40,097 nt of DNA from Thermoanaerobacterium butyriciformans (GCF_017874545.1 NZ_JAGGLT010000032.1:1-40097); one strand, 5' to 3'. Numbered from the stretch's first letter, positions 1 through 7,699 are shown. Translations and numbers: made by a program. Notes: generated from the letters alone by a model not told the origin.

Positions 1-155
1 TTGCAATTTGGTTTGCCACATACGATGAAACGTTCATAATATGAAGCTTTTAAAATATCTCCTGTATTCATGATTTTATTCTCAAGCATTTGCCGCCTTT
101 TACTTAATTGTGAAATTCTTTGTCTTATTTTTGATAAATCTTCATTCATTTTCAT
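1..155 (-). CDS. DUF6788-like protein, N-terminal part (gene runs off the left edge)
   Basis: Fifty-one codons are visible before the window ends. The product starts with a lysine/arginine-rich helix and reaches a CGKPNC motif. That N-terminal layout, a short helix then Y-E-R-(F/Y)-x-x-CGKPNC, is what I recall for DUF6788 proteins, which often lie near transposases; no catalytic function is established for them. The AGGAAGG ribosome site suits either the ATG at 155 or the in-frame ATG at 149, and spacing favours 149. A sigma-H-like promoter lies about 35 bases upstream. The family call is from memory and only the N-terminus can be seen. Confidence 0.55.
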   Translation of the reverse strand, partial: MKMNEDLSKIRQRISQLSKRRQMLENKIMNTGDILKASYYERFIVCGKPNC

Positions 156-188
156 TACCCTTCCTATTTTTAAAGTATACTTACTTAT

Positions 189-218
189 ATATTCGACATA
201 AAGGCGTAAGATTCCTGC
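189..218 (-). promoter_or_regulatory. Sigma-H-like promoter of the left-edge gene
   Basis: On the minus strand, GCAGGAATC (210-218) and GTCGAATAT (189-197) are separated by 12 bases. This fits the sigma-H consensus RNAGGAWWW, 11-12 bases, RNNGAATWW with one mismatch at the last -35 position. Transcription would start near 182, giving a leader of roughly 30 bases. The same signature occurs twice upstream of dnaG in this window. Confidence 0.6.
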
Positions 219-229
219 TAAAAAATGAA

Positions 230-253
230 GAAAATCAAAAAAATTTGATTTTC
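230..253. terminator. A/T-rich hairpin, probable bidirectional terminator
   Basis: GAAAATCAAA (230-239) and TTTGATTTTC (244-253) form a 10-bp stem with a 4-base loop. T-rich tracts flank it on both strands. It lies between the agaS terminator and the left-edge promoter, so it probably insulates that promoter from the PTS transcript. Confidence 0.45.
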
Positions 254-360
254 TTTACCTTTTTTTATTCATATATTAGGGTTTTCAACTGTTTCAGGCT
301 GCATTTTTCTTATAGCAACTTTAAAGTTTAATTTTTTATTTAGTAGTTATAAATATCTAA

Positions 361-392
361 AAATAACATCAAATACTTAGGTGTATTTGATG
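361..392 (-). terminator. Terminator after agaS
   Basis: CATCAAATAC (367-376) pairs with GTATTTGATG (383-392) around a 6-base loop. On the minus strand the stem is followed by a T-rich run, which suits intrinsic termination of the PTS/aga operon just after the agaS stop. Confidence 0.7.
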
Positions 393-408
393 GTGTTTAT
401 GTCAATTT

Positions 409-1572
409 TTAATCATAGTTATAAATTGTTACACCTTTTACAACCCTGTTAACACGCCCCTCAGGATTTGGGTTATCAGGCGTTATGCCCAGATTTAACG
501 ATTTATAAAATCCCAGCATCTGTGCATAAATAATGTACAAAGGTGTCAAAAATGCCTCTTCAAATTTACTAAAATCTTGTTTTAATCTAAATATATAATC
601 TATACCATATAAAGATATGTTAGTAGGTAAAAATACCATTAATTTTCTCTTTCCAGGTTCATTTGCTATCTCATCTATTAAATCTAAGTCATACTTTTGT
701 GTATAAATATTGTTTGAAACAAAGAATCCTATTAACGTAGTATCATTAATAGCAGATTTTGGTCCATGTCTAAATCCCAATGGTGTGTTTGAATTCGTAT
801 TAACATCGCCATGAGATAATTCCAAAGATTTCAGAGCAGCCTCGCTGGCACACCCTTTCAAATTGCCGCTACCTAAGTATATTAGTCTGTCATAGTTATT
901 TTTGGATATTTCCTCTATTATTTTGGAGTCTTCCTTTATTATTCTTTCAGCCTCATCTGCTAATTTCTCAAATATATCTTTTTCATTCTCAATCTCTTCA
1001 ATATGTGGTAGCATTAAGTCAGTCAAAAGCATAGATGTGAAGCTGCTCGTCATAGCAAAGCCGTCATCATTAGATTCTTCTGGCATAAAAATATTTAAAC
1101 AATTTTTCTTATCAATTGTACCTTTCGCCATTTTTCCATCTCTATTGCATGTTATATTCAAAAAATAAACATCCTTTATAATTTTTTCTGCCAACTCTAT
1201 TGTAGCCAAGCTTTCCGGACTATCGCCAGATCTTCCATGCGATATAAGAAGAGTTGGTTTATCTTCAAAGAAGAAATTTTGAGGTGCAGCAACAATATCC
1301 GTTGTATCAATGGCCTCTACATCCATCTTAAGTTTTCTTCTTAAATAACCTTCGCTGCTATCCCCGACAAAAGCTGATGTTCCTGCACCAGTTAAAATAA
1401 TTTTTAAATCTTTTTTTGACAATATTGGATTTAAAAATTCAACAATTTTACTCTTTTGCTTTAATAAAATGTCATAAAGTTCCCTCCACACTCGAGGTTG
1501 CTGCTCTATTTCTTTTGCCGTCGCATAACCTTTTTTCTCTTTTAATTCTTCTTCACTTAGCCTAAGTAACAT
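409..1572 (-). CDS. agaS: SIS-domain sugar isomerase/deaminase, AgaS type
   Basis: A 387-residue protein with two SIS (sugar isomerase) domains. The GTSAFVGD stretch and the following S-H-G-R-S-G-D-S segment form the first phosphosugar-binding loops, and the GSGNLKGCASEAALKSLELSHG segment is in the second. The length and layout match AgaS, which acts in the galactosamine/N-acetylgalactosamine pathway and converts galactosamine 6-phosphate to tagatose 6-phosphate with release of ammonia. I start at the ATG at 1572, preceded by AGGAGGAATTAAA, not at an upstream codon without a ribosome site. It is the last gene of the operon, after the aldolase. The substrate is inferred from family and context. 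Confidence 0.85.
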   Translation of the reverse strand: MLLRLSEEELKEKKGYATAKEIEQQPRVWRELYDILLKQKSKIVEFLNPILSKKDLKIILTGAGTSAFVGDSSEGYLRRKLKMDVEAIDTTDIVAAPQNFFFEDKPTLLISHGRSGDSPESLATIELAEKIIKDVYFLNITCNRDGKMAKGTIDKKNCLNIFMPEESNDDGFAMTSSFTSMLLTDLMLPHIEEIENEKDIFEKLADEAERIIKEDSKIIEEISKNNYDRLIYLGSGNLKGCASEAALKSLELSHGDVNTNSNTPLGFRHGPKSAINDTTLIGFFVSNNIYTQKYDLDLIDEIANEPGKRKLMVFLPTNISLYGIDYIFRLKQDFSKFEEAFLTPLYIIYAQMLGFYKSLNLGITPDNPNPEGRVNRVVKGVTIYNYD

Positions 1573-1656
1573 TTTAATTCCTCCTAATCTATAAACTATA
1601 ATTTTCACCAAATGTATGTTTTAGCATGTCGCTGGTATTTAATGTAATCGTCAATA

Positions 1657-2511
1657 TCATGCTTTGCCACCACAGCCAAAAAGCTTTATTTTTTCTTTTA
1701 CCACTTCTTCTACACTTTTCTCACCGGGTGCAAGGTATTTCCTTGGATCACTTTCACTGGGATTATTTTCAAAGACTTCTTTTATTGCATTTGCAAAAGG
1801 TATCTTTAATTCTGTGGCTATATTTAATTTGTTTATGCCAAGCTCTATTGCCTTTCTTACTAAATCATCAGGCACACCTGATGCACCGTGTAATACCAAC
1901 GGAATATCTATTAAGCTTCTTATTTCTTTTAATCTGTCAAAATCTAGTCTTACTTCTCCTTTGTATAGACCATGTGCCGTACCAATAGCTATTGCCAGTG
2001 AGTCAACTCCCGTCTTTTCCACAAAATCTACTGCCATTTTCGGATCTGTAAAGGCATTTGCATCTTCATTTACGTACATATCGTCTTCTACCCCTACTAT
2101 ATTACCAAGTTCTGCTTCTACAGTAACGCCTGCTGCATGAGCTATTTCAACTACTTTTTTGGTAGCGGCAACATTTTGCTCGTAAGGAAGCATTGACCCA
2201 TCAAACATAGCAGAAGTGTACCCTACCCTTAAGCACCTTACAACAATGTCAAAAGAATTTCCGTGGTCTAAATGTAGTGCTATTGGTATGTCATATTTCT
2301 CAGATGCCACTTTTGCAATTGCTGCTATATAATCTTCTCCTGCATGCTTAATTGTTCCTGGTGTTGTCTGTAAAATTAACGGTGAATTCATCTCAAAAGC
2401 AGCTTTTACAACAGCTTTTAATGTTTCGAGGTTGTGTATGTTAAATGCACCTACTGCATATCCATTTAATTTCGCGTCATTTAGCATTTTTTCTGTATTA
2501 ACTAATGCCAT
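1657..2511 (-). CDS. gatY: Class II tagatose-1,6-bisphosphate aldolase (GatY/KbaY type)
   Basis: A 284-residue class II aldolase. Visible hallmarks are AFNIHNLET near residue 22, the zinc-binding HLDHG near residue 80, VEAELG near 132, AIGTAHG near 176 and LHGASG near 208. The GatY/KbaY-like C-terminus ends CGGKA. GatY/KbaY cleave tagatose 1,6-bisphosphate to dihydroxyacetone phosphate and glyceraldehyde 3-phosphate; fructose-bisphosphate aldolase activity is the alternative. It sits between a HAD phosphatase and agaS. The upstream stop codon is about 5 bases from this start, and the AGGGGG ribosome site lies inside the end of the upstream gene, suggesting translational coupling. No tagatose-6-phosphate kinase gene is in the window. 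Confidence 0.85.
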   Translation of the reverse strand: MALVNTEKMLNDAKLNGYAVGAFNIHNLETLKAVVKAAFEMNSPLILQTTPGTIKHAGEDYIAAIAKVASEKYDIPIALHLDHGNSFDIVVRCLRVGYTSAMFDGSMLPYEQNVAATKKVVEIAHAAGVTVEAELGNIVGVEDDMYVNEDANAFTDPKMAVDFVEKTGVDSLAIAIGTAHGLYKGEVRLDFDRLKEIRSLIDIPLVLHGASGVPDDLVRKAIELGINKLNIATELKIPFANAIKEVFENNPSESDPRKYLAPGEKSVEEVVKEKIKLFGCGGKA

Positions 2512-2515
2512 TCAT

Positions 2516-3157
2516 CTAACCCCCTATAATATAGTGTAATAAATCTAATGGTTTATTGCATATTTTTATATTTTTATCATCGAAGTTATCTCTTCGATCG
2601 ACTTCTCCCCAATTAGCCAGTATAAAATCCATATTGCAGCCTTTCGCACATCCGTAATCATAATGTGTATCACCAACATATACTGCTTCATCTGGATTTG
2701 TATTAAGCTCTTTTAATGCTTTTAACAATTGATCAGGGTATGGCTTTGGCCTTAAGCTTTCATCATATGTCACTATTAAATCAAAATGATGTAAAATTTC
2801 ATTCAGCATAATGTCTTCTTTTACTTCAAAATCATATCTTGAAGTAACAATTCCTAATTTAATATTTTTATTTTTTAAGGAATTAAGAGTCTCTTCTATT
2901 TGAGGGTATATCCTCACTTCATTTATAAGTTTTTGAATTTGTTCATTCCAAACTCTAAGTGTTGCATCAATATTCTCAATGCCAAGTTTGTGCAGAGTAT
3001 GCTTACCAGGAAGTCCTACAGCAAAATTCAGTTCATTCCTGCTGTAATCTCTGTTGTAAAGTTCTTTCATAGTTATCTTTAACGCTTCAATAGTAACTTT
3101 CTCAGTGTCTACTAATGTTCCATCAACATCAAATAATACACATTTTTTTTGATGCAT
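2516..3157 (-). CDS. HAD-superfamily phosphatase (PpaX/phosphoglycolate-phosphatase-like)
   Basis: A 213-residue haloacid dehalogenase protein. The nucleophile motif DVDGT is near residue 9, the VTSRYD segment is motif II, K-P-Y-P supplies the motif III lysine, and VGDTHYD is motif IV. A helical cap follows motif I. Such enzymes hydrolyse small phosphate esters or act as phosphoglucomutases, and the substrate cannot be read from sequence. The ATG at 3157 is preceded by GGAAGTGA; a start 27 bases upstream lacks a ribosome site. Its place between PTS EIIA and the aldolase suggests a role with a sugar phosphate of this pathway, for example removing a toxic intermediate, but that is inference. 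Confidence 0.75.
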   Translation of the reverse strand: MHQKKCVLFDVDGTLVDTEKVTIEALKITMKELYNRDYSRNELNFAVGLPGKHTLHKLGIENIDATLRVWNEQIQKLINEVRIYPQIEETLNSLKNKNIKLGIVTSRYDFEVKEDIMLNEILHHFDLIVTYDESLRPKPYPDQLLKALKELNTNPDEAVYVGDTHYDYGCAKGCNMDFILANWGEVDRRDNFDDKNIKICNKPLDLLHYIIGG

Positions 3158-3287
3158 GTAATCACTTCCAATCAAAATCATCAAATTTATATATTAAAAT
3201 ATGACTATAAATCATTTTATTTAGCATCTTTTACGTATCCAAATAAAAATTTACTGGAAATTTCACAAAATTTAATGAAGTTATTTA

Positions 3288-3323
3288 GGAGCAGAGGTTC
3301 TAAAATATCCATTTCCCTGCTCC
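3288..3323 (-). other. Hairpin between PTS EIIA and the HAD gene
   Basis: GGAGCAG (3288-3294) pairs with CTGCTCC (3317-3323), and the pairing can extend inward by two G-C pairs with one bulge. The minus-strand T-run is poor (TAAATAACTT), so this is more likely an mRNA stability or processing element than a strong terminator. It lies in the 186-base gap between 3157 and 3344. Confidence 0.35.
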
Positions 3324-3343
3324 CATTCCTAAACATTCCTAAA
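3324..3343. repeat. Perfect 10-bp tandem duplication
   Basis: CATTCCTAAA occurs twice in direct succession (3324-3333 and 3334-3343), immediately downstream of the EIIA stop codon. No function is evident; it resembles a replication-slippage duplication. Confidence 0.7.
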
Positions 3344-3781
3344 TCAAATCCCATCTTCTATTTCTTGAACATTTTTCACTTGACTTACTGCAATTTTTTT
3401 AAATCGAATTGTTGAATTTTTACTAGCATTAACAATAAATTCAGCTAGTTCATCCAAACTCAATGTGTCATTTTGAAATATCGCTTCTAACAACGAGCTT
3501 AAATTGCATCCTGCTACCAACTCCATATTGTCATTAAAATTAGCAATGCTGGCAGCCACTTTAAATGGAGTTCCTCCTGCGATATCGCAAACAAATAATA
3601 TTGGCTTATCAATAATCTCATTTATCACATTGTGTATCTTTTCTTTTAAAGTTATATCAGAGTCATCTTCTGTAAAATCTATAGCAAATAAATGATTATT
3701 TATACCAGCTATCAAATCTATTGAACTTTTCACACCTGTTGCATAATTTCCGTGTCCAATTAATATGATATTTTTTTTCAT
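3344..3781 (-). CDS. agaF: PTS mannose-family EIIA (N-acetylgalactosamine-type, AgaF-like)
   Basis: A 145-residue cytosolic EIIA of the mannose/fructose/sorbose family. The IGHGNYATG motif holds the phosphorylatable His10, and DIAGGTPFKVA is the conserved helix-start segment. It accepts phosphate from HPr and passes it to the EIIB encoded at 5379-5852. It follows EIID with a one-base gap and is the fourth gene of the downstream PTS cluster, after B, C and D. The symbol is by analogy with the aga system; sugar specificity is inferred mainly from the neighbouring EIIB and EIIC. Confidence 0.85.
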   Translation of the reverse strand: MKKNIILIGHGNYATGVKSSIDLIAGINNHLFAIDFTEDDSDITLKEKIHNVINEIIDKPILFVCDIAGGTPFKVAASIANFNDNMELVAGCNLSSLLEAIFQNDTLSLDELAEFIVNASKNSTIRFKKIAVSQVKNVQEIEDGI

Positions 3782-3782
3782 A

Positions 3783-4583
3783 TTACAGAACCCCCATAAA
3801 TGATAGTAAGATAGCTAGTATAAATGTTGTTAAAATAAGCATTACCGGACTTACATTTTTCTTTTTTAGAAGATAAAATATCAACAACGTATACCCTAAT
3901 GGCAATATATTAGGAAAAATTTTGTCAAAAAAGTCTGTCTGTAAAGATACAGCATGTTTAGCATTTATAGCAATCTTACTTACAACATTTATATGAACAT
4001 AAGATGCTATTAAACCTCCGATAACAGTTATGCCTAATATTGATGCAGCTTTAGAAATAATTTGTGAATTAGTCTTAATTAAATCGATCGCTTTTGTACC
4101 CAAATTATAGCCTAAATGTGTCCATACTATCCTCAATAAAAATATTGTCAGATACACAGAGAAAAACAATATTGGCCCCAATGCATTCCCCTGCATGGCA
4201 AATGAAGAACAAATACCTGCAACTATCGGCAAAATTGTGAACCAAAATATTGCATCACCAATTCCAGCTAATGGTCCAAATAAAGCGACTTTTAACCCCT
4301 TAATGATAGCCCTATCTTCACGATTTTCTTCCAATGATAAAAGTAATCCCATTAAAAATCCAACAAAATTTGGATGTGTATTTATAAATTCTAAATCGTC
4401 CGTCATTGCTTCTGATAAACCTTTTTTATCATTCTTGTAAATCTTTTTTAAAAAAGGCAATTGTGCAACTGTAAAACCGCCGGCTTGCATTCTTTCATAG
4501 TTAAAACTAGCCTGCAAAAAAGAGGATAGAAGTCCTAGTTTGGTTATGTCTTTTTTAGTCAACACTTTTTTAGATTCCTTCAT
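3783..4583 (-). CDS. agaE: PTS mannose-family EIID (AgaE-like)
   Basis: A membrane-integrated EIID of about 266 residues. Family marks include QASFNYERMQAGGF, the helix with FLMGLLLSLEEN, GLKVALFGPLAGIGDAIFW, and C-terminal hydrophobic segments. With EIIC it forms the transmembrane channel. I start at the ATG at 4583, which has GGAG nine bases upstream; this overlaps the EIIC 3' end by 14 bases, implying translational coupling. An ATG at 4598 has no ribosome site. The pairing with EIIB/EIIC points to N-acetylgalactosamine or galactosamine as substrate. Confidence 0.85.
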   Translation of the reverse strand: MKESKKVLTKKDITKLGLLSSFLQASFNYERMQAGGFTVAQLPFLKKIYKNDKKGLSEAMTDDLEFINTHPNFVGFLMGLLLSLEENREDRAIIKGLKVALFGPLAGIGDAIFWFTILPIVAGICSSFAMQGNALGPILFFSVYLTIFLLRIVWTHLGYNLGTKAIDLIKTNSQIISKAASILGITVIGGLIASYVHINVVSKIAINAKHAVSLQTDFFDKIFPNILPLGYTLLIFYLLKKKNVSPVMLILTTFILAILLSFMGVL

Positions 4584-5364
4584 TATAATCATCTCCATTC
4601 ATTGCCATCATTTCATTATTGACTAATTTATTTTTAGAATTGAAGTATTCATATATTGCTAAAGCTGCACCAATCACAGCCACTGGAAGTAAATTTGAAA
4701 AAGGTATAAATGATGCTATGAAAAATCCTACAATGAAATATGGTACATATTGACCTTTCATCATTACTTTTAAAAGCATTCCAAAACCAACAGCCGGCAA
4801 TATACCTCCTGCTATTTCAAAACCATGTCCTAACCATACTGGCATAGATTTAACTAGTATCTTCATCAAGTCTTGAGCAACATACACACTTAAGAACACA
4901 ACTATTCCATAAGTAATTGCAACAATCGCTGTTGTCAAAATATTCAACTTAACAAGGCCACTAGTATTGGCTTCTTCAGCGTATTTATCAGCTTTTGGCA
5001 TAAAGAATGAAAAACTTGAATAATAAAATAATATTATATACTGCATTAGAAAGCTAAACGGTAATGCTAATCCAATTGCTGTCTTTGGATCAGTTCCAGT
5101 AGTATATGCGATTACAGTTGTCATTATTCCTGCTAAAATAGGATTTGGTGGTTGCGTTCCACCAGCAGGAGTTAATCCGGCAAAAGCTAATTCAGTAAGA
5201 CCACCTGCAATTAACCCTGTCTGTAAATCACCAAGTATCAACCCCGTCAGTGTTCCTACTATAATTGGTCTAAATAAAAACAATGCCTCCAGCCAAAAAT
5301 CAATACCAACTATGATCGCTAGAATTGCCAGCAACAATCCCTGTATTAATGTTATACTATGCAT
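4570..5364 (-). CDS. agaW: PTS mannose-family EIIC (N-acetylgalactosamine type, AgaW/AgaC-like)
   Basis: A 264-residue polytopic membrane protein. The segments GIDFWLEALFLFRPII, LTGLILGDLQTG, LAFAGLTPAGGTQPPNP and the later HGFEIAGGILPAVGFG closely follow what I recall of E. coli AgaC/AgaW, more closely than ManY. That is the best evidence for amino-sugar (GalNAc/GalN) specificity. The GGAGG ribosome site is well spaced before the ATG. It lies 14 bases after EIIB and overlaps EIID. Confidence 0.87.
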   Translation of the reverse strand: MHSITLIQGLLLAILAIIVGIDFWLEALFLFRPIIVGTLTGLILGDLQTGLIAGGLTELAFAGLTPAGGTQPPNPILAGIMTTVIAYTTGTDPKTAIGLALPFSFLMQYIILFYYSSFSFFMPKADKYAEEANTSGLVKLNILTTAIVAITYGIVVFLSVYVAQDLMKILVKSMPVWLGHGFEIAGGILPAVGFGMLLKVMMKGQYVPYFIVGFFIASFIPFSNLLPVAVIGAALAIYEYFNSKNKLVNNEMMAMNGDDYNEGI

Positions 5365-5378
5365 AAATCATTACCTCC

Positions 5379-5852
5379 TCAATCAATATATTCTTTTCTA
5401 TCACTAGGGACATCCTGTATATAAAGGTTTACCCCCTTTTCCTTAATATAACGCAAGTCATCCATATCTTTGTCATCTACATAAACTTTTTTGCTGATTT
5501 GGCGTTTACCTTGCGAAAAATGCATATTACCTACATTTACCTCTTTTATTGGTACACCACCATCAATTAATTTTCTAACTATTTCAGGTGTCTTGCAGAC
5601 AATAAATATCTTTTGAGTTGGTGCAGCTTTATGAATTACATTTATTGTTTGATCCACTGAAAAAAATCTAATTCCAACACCTGATGCTTGAGCAGTAACA
5701 GCCATTAATTCTTGTTGAAGTGGATCTTTTGCAACTTCATCATCAACAACAACAATTAAATTTGCACCTAAAGATGTAGTCCATGTGACACCTACTTGAC
5801 CGTGAACCAATCTGTTGTCTATACGCGCTAATAAAATATTTGGCACTGGCAT
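5379..5852 (-). CDS. agaV: PTS mannose-family EIIB (AgaV-like)
   Basis: A 157-residue EIIB of the sorbose/mannose family. RIDNRLVHGQVGVTW carries the phosphorylatable His17, and the GGVPIKEVNVGNMHF and KVYVDD segments are typical of AgaV/AgaB. It transfers phosphate from EIIA to the sugar crossing EIIC/EIID. It is the first gene of the downstream cluster: a sigma-54-type promoter (5893-5908) lies about 40 bases before its ATG, and GGAGG is just upstream. Confidence 0.87.
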   Translation of the reverse strand: MPVPNILLARIDNRLVHGQVGVTWTTSLGANLIVVVDDEVAKDPLQQELMAVTAQASGVGIRFFSVDQTINVIHKAAPTQKIFIVCKTPEIVRKLIDGGVPIKEVNVGNMHFSQGKRQISKKVYVDDKDMDDLRYIKEKGVNLYIQDVPSDRKEYID

Positions 5853-5892
5853 CCTCTTCCCTCCTCTCTTTAAAAGATTTTACTTTATATAA

Positions 5893-5908
5893 TGCAAAAA
5901 GCATGCCA
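5893..5908 (-). promoter_or_regulatory. Sigma-54 (-24/-12) promoter of the second PTS
   Basis: On the minus strand TGGCAT, 5 bases, TTGCA match the sigma-54 consensus TGGCAC-N5-TTGCW with one mismatch. The invariant GG is at 5906-5907 and the GC at 5894-5895. The predicted start is near 5882, about 30 bases before the EIIB ATG. The -24 element lies in the 3' arm of the 5896-5938 hairpin, and the five T residues of its U-tract sit between -24 and -12. Confidence 0.75.
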
Positions 5909-5938
5909 AGCAGTGTAAAACTGCTAGACATGCTTTTT
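5896..5938 (-). terminator. Intercistronic terminator/attenuator hairpin between the two PTS units
   Basis: AAAAAGCATG (5896-5905) pairs perfectly with CATGCTTTTT (5929-5938). An inner stem, AGCAG (5909-5913) with CTGCT (5921-5925), is separated by a symmetric 3-base internal loop. On the minus strand the 3' arm ends in five T residues. It should stop or reduce transcription from the upstream PTS genes; the downstream sigma-54 promoter overlaps it. Confidence 0.75.
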
Positions 5939-5969
5939 ACCAGTCTTTTCAATAAACGAATTCATAGTT

Positions 5970-5991
5970 TTTGTAAATAATTATGACACTA
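5970..5991 (-). promoter_or_regulatory. Candidate activator-binding motif upstream of the second sigma-54 promoter
   Basis: TTTGTAAATA, 3 bases, ATGACACTA (plus-strand reading) lies about 60-90 bases upstream of the 5893-5908 promoter. The same two words, with 6 bases between them, occur at 8757-8781 upstream of the other sigma-54 promoter. A further ATTACACTA is at 6025-6033. Sigma-54 activators bind upstream sites at such distances, so these may be LevR sites; chance similarity in A/T-rich DNA is possible. Confidence 0.3.
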
Positions 5992-6043
5992 TACCTTTGA
6001 AAATAATCATTAAGTATACTGTCAATTACACTATTTAGAACTT

Positions 6044-7699
6044 CTATGACGGCAATCCTAAAAAACCTAAATTATAGCCTATAATGCCTAAAATCATAAG
6101 CCCAATAATGCAAAATATTGCAGGAACTTTCTTCCTAAGAAGCCAATATATCAGAAAAGTTAATATAAGTGGTAACAAATTTGGCATTATAGTATCTAAT
6201 TGTTGTTGTGCCGTAACAACAACCACTTTACCATCAATTGAATAAGAGTATAACTTAATTGGCACATTGATTATCGTCCATTTAGCTACTAATCCACCCA
6301 TTACAACATAAGCCAAAACAGCAACTGTCTTCATTATTTTAGGCAATATTTCTTTCATAGATGCAATCATATTTATACCTTTATAATATGGGATCACTAG
6401 TCCATAATATCTCATAATTAATCTTATAGCATTTATGCTAACAAAAAATATTACGGGCCCTAACAAGTTTCCACTGAGACCCATCCCAGCACCTATAGCT
6501 CCAATCATAGGCCTTAATATTCCCCAGAATATCGGATCTCCTAAACCTGCTAACGGTCCCATCAAAGCTACTTTTATTCCCGTAATCGTTTCATCATTAA
6601 TTTTTTCTTCATTTGCTACGGCTTCTTCCATCGCAGCATTTACTCCTAAAACTATCGGTACCGTGAATTGATGAGTATTGAAATATTCCATATGCCTTTT
6701 TAAAGCTCCAGACAAACTCTCTTTTGTCTTATACAGTTTTTTTAAAACAGGAATGATACTGTAACAATAACATAAATTTTGCATTCTTTCATAATTCCAC
6801 GATATTTGATAAAACTGCATTCTCCAAAATATCTTTAGAAGATCTTTGTGTTCTAGCTTTAATGGTTTATCCTTAATAACTGTTTCATCATTTATTTCAT
6901 CTACAAATTTATCATCTGAATAATTTATAAAATTAGTTCTTCTTCTCCTGTGAGTATTTTTATTATCATCTTTTATGAAATAAAAATAAAAAATTGCCGC
7001 AAAACTAGCTCCCATTATTGCCAATCCAACTAAAGTCATTTTAGTAAAAGTCATAGTCAAAAATCCAATAAAGAAAAATGGCAGTAATTCATTAGCATTT
7101 AATAATTCCATAATCATAGCATAACCAACTACAACTAAAAAACCAGAAGAAATTTGCAAGCCAATTGTAATTGATTTAGGTAAATTATCTAATACAGCTT
7201 TTACGTGAGATGTATTAGCAAAATAAGCCACCATTAAAGATGGTATTGATACTCTTAATGCGCTAGGTATTGCAGTCAAAAAATGCATTGCAGTTATACC
7301 TTTTGTGCTACCTCTTTCAGCATATTTATCAGCCACATGCATTATAAATACATCGATAGTACTTTTTTGCACAATTTGCAATACTTGTCCAGCAACTGCA
7401 ACTGGAACAGCTATACTTATAGCCACGCCAACATTTTGTTTTCCAACAATCGCCATTATTGCAGCAATAGCACCTGCAATGGCGGGATCAGGCGGAACAG
7501 ATGCTCCAATTGTCATCCATCCTAATGCTATTAATTCCATTGAAGCACCTACTATAATACCAGTTTTTAAATCACCCAATGCCAAACCCACTAATGTAGA
7601 TGCAATCAACGGTCTATGTGTTTGAAACTCTTCTGCTGCAGCACCTATACCTGAAATTGACGTGACAATAAACAGCAATATAAATTTCGTTATTGTCAA
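6044..7699 (-). CDS. Fused PTS mannose-family EIIC-EIID
   Basis: A 551-residue protein joining two normally separate PTS subunits. Residues 1 to about 245 are EIIC-like, with HRPLIASTLVGLALGDLKTG and the conserved polar membrane motifs. Residues from about 285 onward are EIID-like, with QISWNYERMQNL, GIKVALMGPLAGLGDPIFW and C-terminal membrane segments. A basic hydrophilic linker with RRRR near residue 250 connects them. No stop or frame change is visible between the halves. The start is TTG at 7699 with AGGAGG eight bases upstream, inside the end of EIIB. It is the third gene after EIIA and EIIB; the sugar is unknown, perhaps of the mannose/fructose/sorbose group. Confidence 0.85.
   Translation of the reverse strand: MTITKFILLFIVTSISGIGAAAEEFQTHRPLIASTLVGLALGDLKTGIIVGASMELIALGWMTIGASVPPDPAIAGAIAAIMAIVGKQNVGVAISIAVPVAVAGQVLQIVQKSTIDVFIMHVADKYAERGSTKGITAMHFLTAIPSALRVSIPSLMVAYFANTSHVKAVLDNLPKSITIGLQISSGFLVVVGYAMIMELLNANELLPFFFIGFLTMTFTKMTLVGLAIMGASFAAIFYFYFIKDDNKNTHRRRRTNFINYSDDKFVDEINDETVIKDKPLKLEHKDLLKIFWRMQFYQISWNYERMQNLCYCYSIIPVLKKLYKTKESLSGALKRHMEYFNTHQFTVPIVLGVNAAMEEAVANEEKINDETITGIKVALMGPLAGLGDPIFWGILRPMIGAIGAGMGLSGNLLGPVIFFVSINAIRLIMRYYGLVIPYYKGINMIASMKEILPKIMKTVAVLAYVVMGGLVAKWTIINVPIKLYSYSIDGKVVVVTAQQQLDTIMPNLLPLILTFLIYWLLRKKVPAIFCIIGLMILGIIGYNLGFLGLPS

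Noticed and set aside
1626-2140. Open frames on the plus strand over the aldolase gene, and many similar ones elsewhere
   Set aside because: They are shadows of strongly recognisable minus-strand genes, lack ribosome sites and show no family motifs.
5940-6043. A sigma-A promoter between the two PTS units (TTGACA near 6019-6024)
   Set aside because: No acceptable -10 lies 16-18 bases downstream, and the sigma-54 promoter closer to the gene explains expression.
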